Assembly: GCA_914767885.1 (NCBI GenBank) | Contig: CAJZBQ010000037.1 | Span: 496,001-560,000, forward strand | Direction: 5' to 3' | Source: Blepharisma stoltei | Taxonomy: Eukaryota > Ciliophora > Heterotrichea > Heterotrichida > Blepharismidae | DNA: 64,000 nucleotides | Part shown: in pieces, positions 1 to 11,365 of the stretch | Layout: each line of letters starts with the position of its first letter | Numbering within the stretch: the stretch's first letter is position 1 | Notes under the pieces: generated by a model | Database searches by the model: none | What the model saw: only the letters and a program-made list of their open reading frames with translations | Told to the model about the DNA's origin: nothing | Program-made: the position numbers and the translations under genes

Positions 1-178
1 ATTTAATTCATAAAATTTATTGGATTCACAATCAACTTTGCTTTTTCTATAAAACATAAGCAGGAGAATTCTATTCTTATTTTAACTCTAATAATAATAC
101 TTATTCCTATTATATTTATACACTGCCAGGAATTTATTTGAATTTATAGTTTCTAGTTTATTTAAGTCGAAGCGGGAC

Positions 179-2643
179 TTATCTTAATTTTTCTACTTCT
201 TCGATCGAAATGCTCTTGACCTGATTTGCAGGGAGGGGAGCCTGATATCCTGGATGAGTCTTATCTTGCTCGTCTTTGCTAACTCCTTCATTTTTAAGAG
301 CAAAAACAAAATGTTGGAAAATTTCTTATTTAGGAAACAATCTCCATTAAAAAAAGATAAAAATTTTTAATATAAATATACTTTGTAAAAAAATGGATTT
401 ATAAAAATAGATTAGGTTTCTTTCAAATTGGAATATCTATATAATTAAGCCACGTTTAAATTAAAAATCTGCTTATTTAAGAGTGATCAAAATTTTTTTT
501 CGGGAGTAAGAGTGATTTCAAGTCCTTCTAATTCTCTTTCGATAGTTTTGTCTTCTAGTCCTTCTTCTTGAGCACGATATAGAACCTGGACTTTTCTCTT
601 GCTGAAGTTATTTATCTGGTGTAGTCCTAATTCATATCTTTTAACATCCTCAGCAACTTTGACTGCTTTTGGAATTGCTCCTCCACTAGCTTTAATTACA
701 ACGGTTCTCTTTCCATCTTTCTTGAGAAGTAATAAAGCTTGCTTTAAGAAGAAGCTTGGGTTGCCCATAGTGTTTACGAAAATTTCATTATCTTCTCTCT
801 TTGTTTCTTCATGAGGCCTTTCTCTGATATATTTTCCTTGTTCCGGAGGGGCTCTTCTTTCATTTTGATAGCCGCCTCTTCCTCTGCTGCCTCTTGCTCC
901 CCTGGTACCTCTTCCTCTGGAACTTCTGAAACCTCTAGACGACCCTCTTTCATACCTTTCCGTTGAGCCACGAGTTCTAGTGCTTGGTCTTTTTGTTTCT
1001 TCTTCTCCTTCTTTTGTTTTAGCTTCATGAGATCTATCTTTTCAAGGCTGACTCTGTTTATGCTCTTCTCTATGATACTGCTCAGGCTTTCTAGCTGTTT
1101 CTTCTCTTTTTGTTTCATCAAAAGCCCGCCTTGCAGGTGGATTTTTTAGTTCATCCCAGCTTTTGGATTGGTGAGGTTAATTAAAGTACACTGTACTTTT
1201 TTAAACCCCCTCCGAAAACCTACAAAAATGACTGTGTACTTTAAAAATGGTCGTTTAGTGTGAAAAAAGTACAAACGGTACTTTTCGATTTTTTAAAAAC
1301 AGGGGGGTGAAAAAAGTAAACGGTGAAAAAAAAAGCCAAAAACAGAGGAAAAAAGTACATATAAAAATCAATATTCTATCAAGATTAAGTAAATTTAAGC
1401 AAAGAAAGGCCAAGGTTAAATTGGATAATAAACAGCCTATATTGCATTATAATAAATACTAAACAATATTGCTGGAAAGAATGCAAGAGCTGCATGATAA
1501 ACAATAAAAAATATTTGGCTCTCAAAATAAGAGGAAAAAAGTACGCTGCAAAATATAAAATGATTAAAGTGACGTAGAATAATCTAATATAAAAGACTAA
1601 TAATAAACACAGGAAATTCCCTTAGAAAGTTCAACTTAATTTGTTAAATAAAAGACCAAAAGTTACAAAGAAATATAAGAAAAGTGATTATGGAGAAAAT
1701 TTTAAAAAATGGATGAAAAAAGTACTTTTTTTTATGAGTACTTTTTCACTCTTTTTGCACATATGAAAAAAAAAATGTACTTTTTTCATCCATTTTTTAA
1801 AATTTTCTCCATAATCACTTTTCTTATATTTCTTTGTAACTTTTGGTCTTTTATTTAACAAATTAAGTTGAACTTTCTAAGGGAATTTCCTGTGTTTATT
1901 ATTAGTCTTTTATATTAGATTATTCTACGTCACTTTAATCATTTTATATTTTGCAGCGTACTTTTTTCCTCTTATTTTGAGAGCCAAATATTTTTTATTG
2001 TTTATCATGCAGCTCTTGCATTCTTTCCAGCAATATTGTTTAGTATTTATTATAATGCAATATAGGCTGTTTATTATCCAATTTAACCTTGGCCTTTCTT
2101 TGCTTAAATTTACTTAATCTTGATAGAATATTGATTTTTATATATGTACTTTTTTCCTCTGTTTTGGCTTTTTTTTTCACCGTTTACTTTTTTCACCCCC
2201 TGTTTTTAAAAAATCGAAAAGTACCGTTTGTACTTTTTTCACACTAAACGACCATTTTTAAAGTACACAGTCATTTTTGTAGGTTTTTTCGGAGGGGTTT
2301 AAAAAGTACAGTGTACTTTAATTAACCTCACCCTTTTGGATTCAACTTGGCTTTCAGGAATAGGGGCTTGATATCCTTTGCTAGTTTGATCCAAAGCATC
2401 TAGGCTTAATAAAAAGACCACTCTTGTCTTGTTGGTGTTAGGGACTCTTTCAAATGAGTTAACTTGGTGGATTCCTTTAACTTTGTGCTTGATGAGCTCG
2501 ACCAAATTCACTGCATGAGGAATGGCTAAATTGATTGCTGTGATTTTTGCTTGTCTCTTTGTCTCCAGAAGAGTGGCTACTTGAGATACTTGTCTGCCAA
2601 AGCCTTGGGTACTTGAGACTGTCACTTCGTCAGGGCTAGCCAT
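179..2643 (-). CDS. Two-Alba-domain protein with RGG-rich linker (split by two IESs)
   Basis: Nucleic-acid-binding protein of the Alba family, probably acting on RNA or chromatin. With inserts 1170-2332 (plus one 10-bp flank) and 295-506 removed, the frame is continuous for 359 residues. The N-terminal Alba-like domain (about residues 1-100) contains KGIHQVNSFERV and GYQAPIP. An arginine/glycine linker follows (FRSSRGRGTRGARGSRGRGG). A second Alba-like domain contains ELGLHQINNFSKRKVQVLY and ends with GYQAPLPANQV. TGA is read as Trp in the linker. The RGG frame at 774-1160 is the real one; the overlapping 115-residue frame is a shadow. Paired Alba domains with an RGG tract recall RNA-binding Alba proteins of protists, but the target is unknown. 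Start is ATG at 2643; stop is TAA. Confidence 0.8.
295..506. other. IES, 212 bp, in the Alba gene
   Basis: Bounded by the direct repeat TAAGAG (295-300 and 507-512). Removing one copy plus the insert joins ...LEITL to KNEGVSKDEQ in frame and restores the second GYQAPLP motif. Without removal the frame runs into unrelated AT-rich sequence. Confidence 0.8.
1170..2332. mobile_element. 1.16-kb palindromic element (Mutator-like foldback?) in the Alba gene
   Basis: Two near-identical inverted arms of about 565 bp (1170-1735 and about 1770-2332) flank a short centre. The flanks are a perfect 10-bp direct repeat, CTTTTGGATT (1160-1169 and 2333-2342). Removing the element and one repeat joins QVES to KSWDEL in frame. 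Each arm holds several copies of a GAAAAAAGTAC-type motif. No coding capacity is seen. Long terminal inverted repeats with a 10-bp target duplication are typical of Mutator-like elements; the family is inferred from structure alone. Confidence 0.75.
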
Positions 2644-3028
2644 TAATTTTTACAAGCCGCTCATTTGCAAAAGCTGAAAACATGAAAATGGTGACGTGTG
2701 GGAAATTTAATAAGTTCTCATTCAAAATATTGGAGAATCAGCGATAATAGGGTTTTGGAATAGCAGCTTTTGAAGTGAAAATCCAATCAAGAGCTTATAT
2801 GAGTTTAAAGTGGAAATAGAACATAAATAAAAGCAATTCGTAATAATTAAGCCTAAATGCTTTATCAGGATTTTCATTTTTAATTTATTTAATATAACGA
2901 GCTGGATATTATTACAACATGTTGATATAATTATAAATAATTTTTTTTTCTGAATATATTAAATATAAAATGTCAGGACATAAAAGCAAAAATTGTTCTA
3001 AAGGTATTAAATACTTGAGATCATAGAA

Positions 3029-4616
3029 ATGAGAAGAATTTTCAGGTCTTTTGTAAGCATGCCAAACTTAAAAACAGGAGATTACATGCAAAAATTCTAT
3101 AACTCTGTGAGCGAACCAAAAATTTTTTGTTCGCTCATGCTGATTTTTTTTTTAAAATCCCAATTCGCAAAATTCGAAAGCAAATATTTATTTAATTTGT
3201 AAAATTTTATGTTAAAATTAAACAGAATTAGCAGAAGATTTCATTATACTAATTATCACTTATATATCAATTTTTTCATAAAATTTTTTGTTCGTTGGGT
3301 GTGCTTTTGGAAAAAAATAGGGATTTTTTCCAATAGTTTTGCTCGCTCAAGGAGGGGTTGTAAGCATGCAGGAGTCAAAGAGACCGAAAAAGGTTTTCAA
3401 GTCCTGCTTGATGGCCGAGGAATAAAAACACCTGAAAGAAATAATGTAATTCTGCCCACTGAAATACTAGCCTTAGGAGTAGCAACAGAATGGCAAGTCC
3501 AGGACAAATTCATAAGAACTTCATCTATGCCTTTGGTACTTTCTATTTAGTTCCAGCTCTCAGCCACCGCAATTGATCTTTCACATACAGGCATTCGTCC
3601 ACAACTAACAGAACGAATCCATCAATTTTTACAAAATGACAGTATATGGCAAGTATTATTAATTTAGTTATCGAGAAGACGAGCAAGAAAAATCAGACCG
3701 TCAAACCAAACTTTTCACCCCAGTGATTAATCACGTAAAAGAAAAATACGGCATTGAGCTCTCTACCTGCTCAGGATTTTCTACCCCACAAATTTCTAAA
3801 GAGTCCTTTGATAACCTGCAAAAACACATAGAAACCTTAGACAGCTTTGAAATTGTTGCTTTAGAAGCAGCCACCACAATAGCAAAATCTACTAGTGTTG
3901 GCTTGTCTTTGTTAGATGGGTTTTTATCTATTGAGAGAGAATTAAATTAGAGAGGGTTAAAACGGGGTTTTATTTCAGCCCTTGATCCAGTCGATCTTCA
4001 GCTTCACGCTCCTGTTGCGCTAAGCACTAAAGCTACCTATCGCCCTTTTCTGTCGACGTCACCATTTTTCGTCGTGACGTCGATATCTTTCGGGGAGACT
4101 CACCCGCATCTGCTTGGACCAGAATTTTCGGCAAAGGACTCTCTTAAACCTGGTAGTGCCCAGGGTACGAGAGAATTGTCCAAAGCCTCCTTCTGGAACT
4201 ACCTCTGCCATTTGCAGATAGCATAATGCTCCTCCAGAAGTGCTCGATTGATGTTGCGTCGCCGATCTTCTTGTCTTTGGATTGGGGAGGCCCTGTCAGC
4301 CCAAGCCCACACTCTCTAGCCACCCGGAAAATTGCCACCGCGACCTCGTGGGCCCTCAGGGCCACCTTTTTTCTTTCGGAAGCCCTAAGTTTTTTTTTTG
4401 TTGCTGTCGCCCTGAGCAACTGCTGCTGCAATTGGCAAAAATGGCAATTATCTTTTATCTATTGAAAATTCCTTAAAATGCTCCCGTCTGGAAGAAGATT
4501 TGCAAATAGAAGCATACGGTAAAGTTGAAGGCCATCACGATTTAGATGAATTAAGCTCTCTAGTAGTCTTAGCAGCAGCAAAAACCTTAATTTCATTTAA
4601 GAACTTTAATTCATAA
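3029..4616 (+). CDS. ATP12: ATP12-family mitochondrial F1-ATPase assembly chaperone
   Basis: ATP12 (ATPAF2) binds the F1 alpha subunit during ATP synthase assembly in the mitochondrial matrix. After removing IESs 3100-3360 and 3925-4455, a 15-nt intron (3536-3550) and a 19-nt GC-AG intron (3649-3667), one frame of 253 residues results. Family landmarks are ETEKGFQVLLDGRGIKTP, a VATEWQ motif with following SMPL, an ICYRED segment matching the family's CYR position, and the C-terminal GLSLLDGFLS. The N-terminus MRRIFRSFVS is basic and suits mitochondrial import. The GC-AG intron is unusual; a 15-nt GT-AG alternative at the same place breaks both the frame and the CYR motif. TAA stop; the next gene starts 2 bp downstream. 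Confidence 0.88.
3100..3360. mobile_element. IES/MITE family B, 261 bp, in ATP12
   Basis: TA at 3100-3101 and 3361-3362. Removal gives MQKFY-KHAGVKETEKGF in frame. The ends carry GTGAGCGAAC and GCTCGCTCAAGGAGGGG, the inverted-repeat ends of the family B MITEs seen elsewhere in the window. Confidence 0.85.
3536..3550 (+). other. 15-nt intron in ATP12
   Basis: GTACTTTCTATTTAG. Removal joins SMPL to FQLSATAIDLSH, matching the ATP12 family. Confidence 0.85.
3649..3667 (+). other. 19-nt GC-AG intron in ATP12
   Basis: GCAAGTATTATTAATTTAG. Removing exactly 19 nt gives DSICYRED and keeps the total coding length divisible by three; the contained 15-nt GT-AG unit does not. Confidence 0.6.
3925..4455. 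mobile_element. Retroposon-like IES, 531 bp, in ATP12
   Basis: Flanked by the 13-bp direct repeat TTTTATCTATTGA (3922-3934 and 4453-4465), which includes a TA. Removal joins LLDGFLSIE to NSLKCSRLEED in frame. The insert is much richer in G+C than its surroundings and has short similarities to the insert at 37795-38194. Open frames inside it resemble nothing I recognise. Confidence 0.78.
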
Positions 4617-4617
4617 T

Positions 4618-7600
4618 ATGGAAGTAACTGAGGCTCTTTATACATGACTTCAACAGTTCAATGTCCTAAAACAAAACCCTATAGAATCAGACGGACAGAT
4701 TTATATTCACGAATTAGATGCACAGGCGTTTGAATCTGGACTTAGATTTGTCCCGTTAATTAAACGACTCAATAAAGTTCTTAATAAGTTAGAAAGAGAA
4801 GCAACGCCAATGCCTGAAATAAATTCATTAAAGGACACAAGCTCCGCAGCAGCTAAGCTATACAACTGAAATGTTTTAATCAGGGCTCTTGAAACTGTTG
4901 GAGTTACAATTGATTCAGATATGAAAGCACTTATCGTTGCTGGAGATCGAGCCATGGTAACTGAAGTGCTAAAGAGCCTGTATGAGACCGAACAGAGGGT
5001 GATGAGCAAAGACTCGTCACAAATCATTGCGAAAAAGAAAAAATTCAAACCAAAAATAAGCCCGGACGGAGCTTTATTGTTGGATAACGTAGAAGTGGAG
5101 TGTCCTTTAGATGAAGCACAGAGTTCTTTGGAATTTTTAATATTATCACTTTGTCAGAGTTTCCAACTAACAATCAAGCAAAGTGCGGGACTATTGACAC
5201 AAAATGGAAAATTTTTGAACCAAGTGCTAGTAAAAGGACTGAGAGGACAGTTTTATCCTGTGATAAGCTGATATGAAAAATTAACTGAAAGCGCTGATAT
5301 TTTAGCAAGGCTTATTGAAAAAGAAATAGAAACTGGAGCTTTGACTCTAGTCATGGACTCTATTAAGCCAGGCTTGCAAAGCAAAGATGTGGGAGTTGTG
5401 AAGCAGTGCTGCAAGTTTTTGGAGAGAATAAAAACTTACTTGAGAAATGAAGAAGACCAAATAGTGGGCTGGTTTCTTCAAGATCCTTATACTCAGATTT
5501 TAAAAGGCCTTGATTTCTTTAAAGTGGAACTGACGAATTATGTGGCTGATATTTTTGTGGAGTATGGAAGATATAGACTAATAGAGTTTTTTGGGGAAAA
5601 ATTGCAGCAGTATTATGGAGAAATGGCGAAATATTTTAATAGTTTGCTAGCCTTGCTGCCATACATGATAAGTGATATGGAATTGATAGCGCAGCTCGAA
5701 ATCCAAGGGCTGGTAAAATATTGGGTTGAAGTTGGATTAAGGGAATCTGAAGCAGACCCTGATAAGGTTTCTCCTAAAAGACTGAGTGCTTTAGCTTTTA
5801 TATGTGATATCTGGTGCATGTTTCCTGTCTATATTGAAAATAATGAAGAAACTGCAAATTCAATTTTGACAATACTAAAACGAGCATGCAGAGAAAAATC
5901 AAGAGGATTAAAAATTTTTTGTTTTGGAAGACTTTTTGCTTTGCTTTCTAGTTTTTCTGCTTGTAGAAACTCGTATGCTCCAATTATATACAAAACCCTT
6001 ACTTTCTCTAGAAATAAAATAGTTAAATTGATGGAAGAAGGCTCACTATGGAGCACTATAGAACAGGTAGGACCCATCCCGATGAAGCTTAAAATAGTGC
6101 CTCTAATTATGCCTTCGGGCTTAGGGATAACTGTTGAAGAGGGAAATTTGTTTCTCTCCGAAGGTTTTTCCTATCACTACAAGATGGGTTAGACAGGTTT
6201 GCCTCCCACTTAGTCTTTGCTTATTAGGACTAATAGGCGTTTGCAAGTGATGGCTCTAATCTAAAGGGGCTAATCCTTAGTTTAGGTGGTTAGGCACGCT
6301 ATTGGTCTATCCATTTATGCCCTTTAAAACTTAGCTTACTTTCTCTCTTGTCGAAAATTATTCTTTTGACAGGCTCAGAGAATTTATGCTTTCAAATTTT
6401 ATAGTGATTTTCGAAGAAATTCAAAGTCTTCCGATTGGAATCTTAATGGAGCCAGTATCTAAGCAATTCCAAGTACTTGCAAGGCCAAAATACAATACAA
6501 CTGACTTCGACTACTACATAGCATGTGCAAGGCATCCTATGCTAACTTTGAAGCATGCAGTTCTAGCTATTGATGTTCTAGGCCGCATTTATTTAAATGA
6601 TGTCGCTTTCGCAAAAGCAGCTGAAATTCCATTTATGCTAATGGCTGGCCGATTTATAGACTCCAACCCTATGCAGGAATATCTAACTAAATTTTTCAAT
6701 TTAGGCTTAAAGCTTCTATACACAAAAATGAAAGAAAAAACTGAAAGCGGAAGAGAATCACCTACAAAAGATGAAATAGAAGATGACAGGAGTTTCAGAC
6801 ACATGAAAAATTTGATACTCGGGCTTATTGAAAAAATATTGAGGATTGGAAACTCAGACATGAATTCTCTGGTTAAAGATATTTTAGTTTTTGCTAATGG
6901 CGAAGTCAAAAGAGTAACAGGATTAAATATGAGAGGGATCATGGGGCTATTAGAAATCATTGGAGATCCAGCTTATTTTATTGAGTCTTATGAAACTTCT
7001 CAAAGGTCAATTGTACCTGTGTCGGATTCTGGAAGAAATTATCCGAGCTCTTTAATTTCAAGATCAGCAGCTGATACTGTGTCTGATATAAATAAAGGGA
7101 CAATGACAACCATCTCCAATATTCCTCGAGGAAGAGTCCTCAGCGACATTGCAAAACTAAAGCAAAAAAGAGTTGAAAAAGAAGCCAAGGAAAGAGCTCA
7201 GTCAGAGCAAAGAAAAAGAGATGATGAAAGGAAAAAGAGAGCACTGAGAAATCAAATTGAAAAAAGAAGAATTGCTTTAGGCGTTGAAGGAAAAAATGAT
7301 GACCAGCCAGTATTCATTAAAGAACCAATTATATTAGCAAATGAAATATCTATTAAGCCTGTCAATGAGGAAACTGAAGATGAGCAAGAAATGATAAATA
7401 TTATCATGAAAAAATACACAAGAGTGTCAAAGCTACTGTATAACAAATATGCTGGGACAGTAATTAAGCCTGATGTTTTGGAAAAAGAAACCTTTGACAG
7501 TATAAATAAAAGAGTTGGCCTAATGACTGACTTTCTCCCCTTTAAATTGGAATAGAAAATCCTGTTCCAAATTTTATGGGTTAATTTTTGATTGGAAAAA

Positions 7601-9731
7601 ATTGTTAATTTTTAAAAATTAAAAAATTATAAACTGAACCCAATATTTTTGAATTTAGTCTATTTTACGAAGAATAAATTCAAATTAATCGATTAGTGTG
7701 AAAATTGTTTGAATAATATTCTATTTACATTTTTTCTATAAAATTAGGTCAAAACTAATTTTATTGTAAAAAAAAAGTTCCAATTTAAAGGGGTTAAAGT
7801 ACCTAAAAATTGGAAATATTCCCTATATTTTGTTCGAATTTAAAGGGGGAAGTGAAGGCCAAGTAACTAAGCTGCTTAGAGAGCAAGGCATAACAAATTC
7901 AATGATTTCTACTGAAGACATTAAAAGACTCTATGCCATGATAATTCACGCCAATGGAACAGTTATGGATTTTGACAATTTTATGCAATTTATGTACCAG
8001 CTTTCACTGATAATTTATAGTAAATTCCCAAATACTTTATCTCAATTTCCTGCTGCTATCTGCATGAATGCGTTATATGAGCACATGAAAAATTCCTCAG
8101 CAGGTGTTGCTGTCCCTAAATACCTTTATGAGGAGCCTGATCCAGGAGCCGGAGACAGAGAAGTAGTTGCAATGCTAAATGATTTACTTTTAAAAGATCC
8201 AAGCACAGAAATCCCTGAAGGTTACAAAAAAGTCAAGGACAAAGAGCTTAAAATATTGTATGAAGTTCCTTCTGAATTGGGCCTTCCTGAAAGTCAGAAG
8301 ATATGCGCAGAAATTGTGGACTCCATTATTTTTGATTATTTAAATACACATTTTCTTCAGCCTGTTATAAAAATTGAAACTTATACAAGAGCACGTGGAG
8401 TTTTAACAAAGCCACAAATTCAGGAAAAATCGCCATCATTAGGAGTTCCAGCCCATAAGGCAGCTTATAAAGCTCTCCCATTGCCTGCATATCTAAAGCT
8501 GACTCCAGGGATAAAAATAACTTTAAACAAGCTATCTCCATACTATTCAAATGATTTACTCTTAGAATGTGCAAGAGTTCTTGATGATTTAGTATATACT
8601 GTCGATAGCAATAACCCAATATTAATTAGCAGAAATCCTAAAGCAGCTGGTTCAGTTCCCAATAGAATCACTGAACAGCGAGAGTATGAAGTTAGCCAAG
8701 CTAAAACAGAGCAAGAAAAAGCTGAAGCTAAGAGGAAACAAAGAAAGCAAATATTGGAAGAACAACTCAGAAGAGAAAGAATGGAAAAAGAAATGAAACA
8801 GAAAGAAGAAGAGGAAGCCAAACGAAGAGAAGAAGAACTCACTCGCCAGCGAAAAAAGCGAGAAAAGGAACAAAAAGAAAAGGAAAAAGCTGAAATTGAT
8901 AAAAAAATCAAAGAATTCCACTCAAAAAAAGACGAAGAGGAAGCCAAAAAGCGACAAGAAGAAATCCAAGCTAAATTATCTATTGAGGAAAAAAAGAAAA
9001 AAGAAAGGGAAGAGTTCTTAAAAGTGATCAATAAAAGGCTCACTGAAGTGTTTGATAAAAAGAAAGAAGAAAAGAAGAATTTAGTTGTAATAGAAGAAAA
9101 CAAAGTAAAAGAAAACATTGTGAGAAAAGAGGCGCAAAGAAGGCTCTCAAAAATAGCACTTGAAGATGGGAGAGCTAAAAGGGAAGAAGAAAGGAAAATC
9201 AATGAAAAAATATCTCTTGCAATTGTTGACGAAGAAGTCCAAAACTTATTCTCAGAGTATGCAGGAGGGCTAGAAGTACTCTTTAATTATTATTGCAAAG
9301 CGGCAAGCTCGGTGGAAACGTTGCCATTAGCAGGGTTTAATAAATTCGTGGGGCAGTTTAATATATGTCCAATACTTTTGTCGAATGATGAAGCTATTAA
9401 AATATACAGATATTTGACCAAGCATAAAGAAAGTGTTTTAGAGCTGAATCTTGATGAATTTAAAGAAGCTATGATAAGAATTTCGTTCCAAGCTAAATCT
9501 ATTCTTGAGCAAGAAGTTGAGAAGTCTCTAGATACAAATTTTGAATTAATGAAAAGTTTCTTCAATTGGATTTTAATACCTAAAGAGACTGCCAAGGCTT
9601 TGGATTTCATGAAGAAGTTGACAGCCACTCAACAAATTTTGAATCCAAGAGACAAAAAGAGGTTAAAAAATACGCTTCTGAAGAGTGTCAGTGAAGGAAT
9701 TTCTGAGCCTCTTAAACAATTTGAAGATTAA
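4618..9731 (+). CDS. Large CH-like/helical-repeat/coiled-coil protein, probably cytoskeletal or ciliary
   Basis: After removing IESs 6190-6358 and 7543-7840 the frame encodes 1,548 residues with several TGA tryptophans. The start MEVTEALYTWLQQFNV resembles the first helix of calponin-homology-like domains. A long all-helical region of armadillo/HEAT character follows (roughly residues 150-750). A short basic coiled coil lies near residues 780-840 and a long K/E/R-rich coiled coil near 1200-1375. The helical C-terminus ends KQFED. The layout suggests a microtubule- or axoneme-associated scaffold, but I could not assign a named family. The many overlapping open frames on the opposite strand of the coiled coil (8543-9202) are shadows of biased composition. 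Confidence 0.75.
6190..6358. other. IES, 169 bp
   Basis: TA at 6190-6191 and 6359-6360. Removal joins HYKMG to YSFDRLREFM in frame. Unremoved, the frame stops at TAG immediately after the left TA. Confidence 0.82.
7543..7840. mobile_element. IES/MITE family A, 298 bp
   Basis: The repeat TTTAAA (7541-7546 and 7839-7844) flanks an insert whose ends are inverted copies of CCCCTTTAAATTGGAAC. Cutting at the TA inside TTTAAA gives LMTDFLPFKGGSEGQ in frame, leaving the outer eight bases of both ends in the gene. An alternative pair of TAs (7520 and about 7863) is also in frame and would remove them. Confidence 0.75.
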
Positions 9732-10190
9732 TGTTAAATAAAATAATAATTGTTCAATACTACTCACTATTATATGAATAAGATAGCTCATAACCTATAT
9801 ATAGGCTTAATTGGATTAACCTCATGATTTCATATTAAATTTATATTATGGCGATGCTTCATTGAATAGCTCTAGGTTGTATAGTAAAGAATATATTATA
9901 TCGATTCTTAACCTATTAGCTTATATAATCAATAAAATTTTTCTTACTCTACCTTGCAGACTACCGGAAAATTTGTATTTTAGGGAAAAATTTTATAAGT
10001 AAATAAAAAAAATTTGCTATTTAATTGATAATTATAGTAATGAGTAATATTACATTTTAATTAAACAATCAATTTTATATATTAGATTGTTAGTTTCGAT
10101 TTGAATTTTTTTAAATTCAAAATTTGTTTTTATATAATAATTTTTTTTGGAAATTACTAATGGAAGATGGGCGGACTTAGAATTTTCAAA
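9732..10190. other. Intergenic, AT-rich, no feature seen
   Basis: This interval separates convergent gene ends. It is strongly AT-rich; I see no frame, repeat end or RNA gene in it. Confidence 0.6.
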
Positions 10191-11000
10191 TTATATTAGC
10201 ATCTTCATCATATCTTTTAATTTTTCATCTATATCTGTGAAGCCTTCTTGATCGACAATAATTTCACAATTCACTTTAGTTTTTTCTGGTATTTGCATTA
10301 AATCAATTTTAATCAATTCTTTTCCTTCTTTCTTGCCTTTTTCTTTAACTCAAGGACTACCTTTTTCAAACTGTCCAGTAAACAAAATCTTTTTAATGCA
10401 GTTTCTAAAGACAAAAAGGATTATATCTTTATCATTTGATTTACTGTGGAGGATTTCTCCGACGCCATCACCTTTCTTTTTATCTCCAACTTTAAATTTG
10501 CAGTCAAAATTAATTTTCTTTTCGTATTTCATTTCATTGCTTGGCAAGATTCTTCTCGGAGTAATATTTTCTTCAGCCACTAAGCTTCGTAGCAGTTCTT
10601 CAGTTTTTTCTTTTGAGATTTCTCCAATTAGTGATTCAAAGCATGAGGACTTGACAAGCTTGGTTGGAGTTTCTTTTCGTGCATCTGAATTTTTAATATC
10701 AGTGGCTTTAGTCAAAAAAGGATTTGGCAAGTTTGCTAAAGAAGCAAAAGGATTCGGCTTATTTATTGCACTTTCAAACGGATTAATAGGTTTCTTAGGT
10801 TCTTCTTTAGAATTTTCAGGCTTAAAGACTGGCTTGTAGTCTGAACTTAAAATCGAATTTTCTCCTAAGGAAGGACGTATAACTTTATAAATTTTTCTTT
10901 CTTTATCCTGATCTTTTTCTTCATCTCTTAAAGTATCTTCTGTGTATTGTGGAAGTGTTTCTATATCAGGCTCTAATTGAAACTCAGCCCGCCTTTTCAT
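10191..11000 (-). CDS. Nup50/Nup2-like nucleoporin with Ran-binding domain
   Basis: A 269-residue protein. The N-terminus MKRRAEFQLEPD resembles the importin-alpha-binding start of Nup50. The middle has NPF-type repeats (KPNPFASLANLPNPF). The C-terminal half reads as a RanBP1-type domain: FDCKFKVGDKKKGDGVGEI, FVFRNCIKKILFTGQFEKGS, then WVKEKGKKEG, where TGA encodes the Trp. The expected role is at the nuclear basket, helping disassemble import complexes with Ran and importin-alpha. The frame must be read through TGA at about 10350 to reach the TAA stop; stopping there would cut the Ran-binding domain. Confidence 0.75.
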
Positions 11001-11365
11001 TTTAATTTTACTTCCTCTATTGAAACCAAAAACTCTATTCCAATTTAATAAATAACTTTCAATTTTTTTTCATTTTCATAGGGGATTCGAAGAGCAAAAT
11101 TTTGTTTAGATATGCCTCATTTTTAAGAAAGCAAATTTACGATTTGAAGCATTAAATTGGTATCAAAACTATTAGCATAGAGATGAGAAGTTAAAAATAA
11201 AAGTTTTGCTCCCATTTAAAAGGGGAAATAGTTATTATAGCAACTAATAACTTTATTATTTTAAAATAAAAATCTAAAAAGCTAGTAATTAAAATGCAAG
11301 TAATAATTATCAGGCTTTCGCATCTGCTAATAAATCAGCCATCTGGAAAAAGACAAGGAATAAAC

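Noticed and set aside
774-1121. 115-residue open frame on the minus strand inside the Alba gene
   Set aside because: The frame beside it gives the RGG linker that joins the two Alba domains when TGA is Trp; the 115-residue frame is a shadow.
4144-4476. Overlapping frames of 79-95 residues in the ATP12 insert
   Set aside because: They end with the insert and do not resemble any protein; the ATP12 frame requires the whole segment to be removed.
8543-9202. Long Ser/Phe/Leu-rich frames opposite the coiled coil
   Set aside because: They are reverse complements of Lys/Glu-rich codons and have no features of their own.
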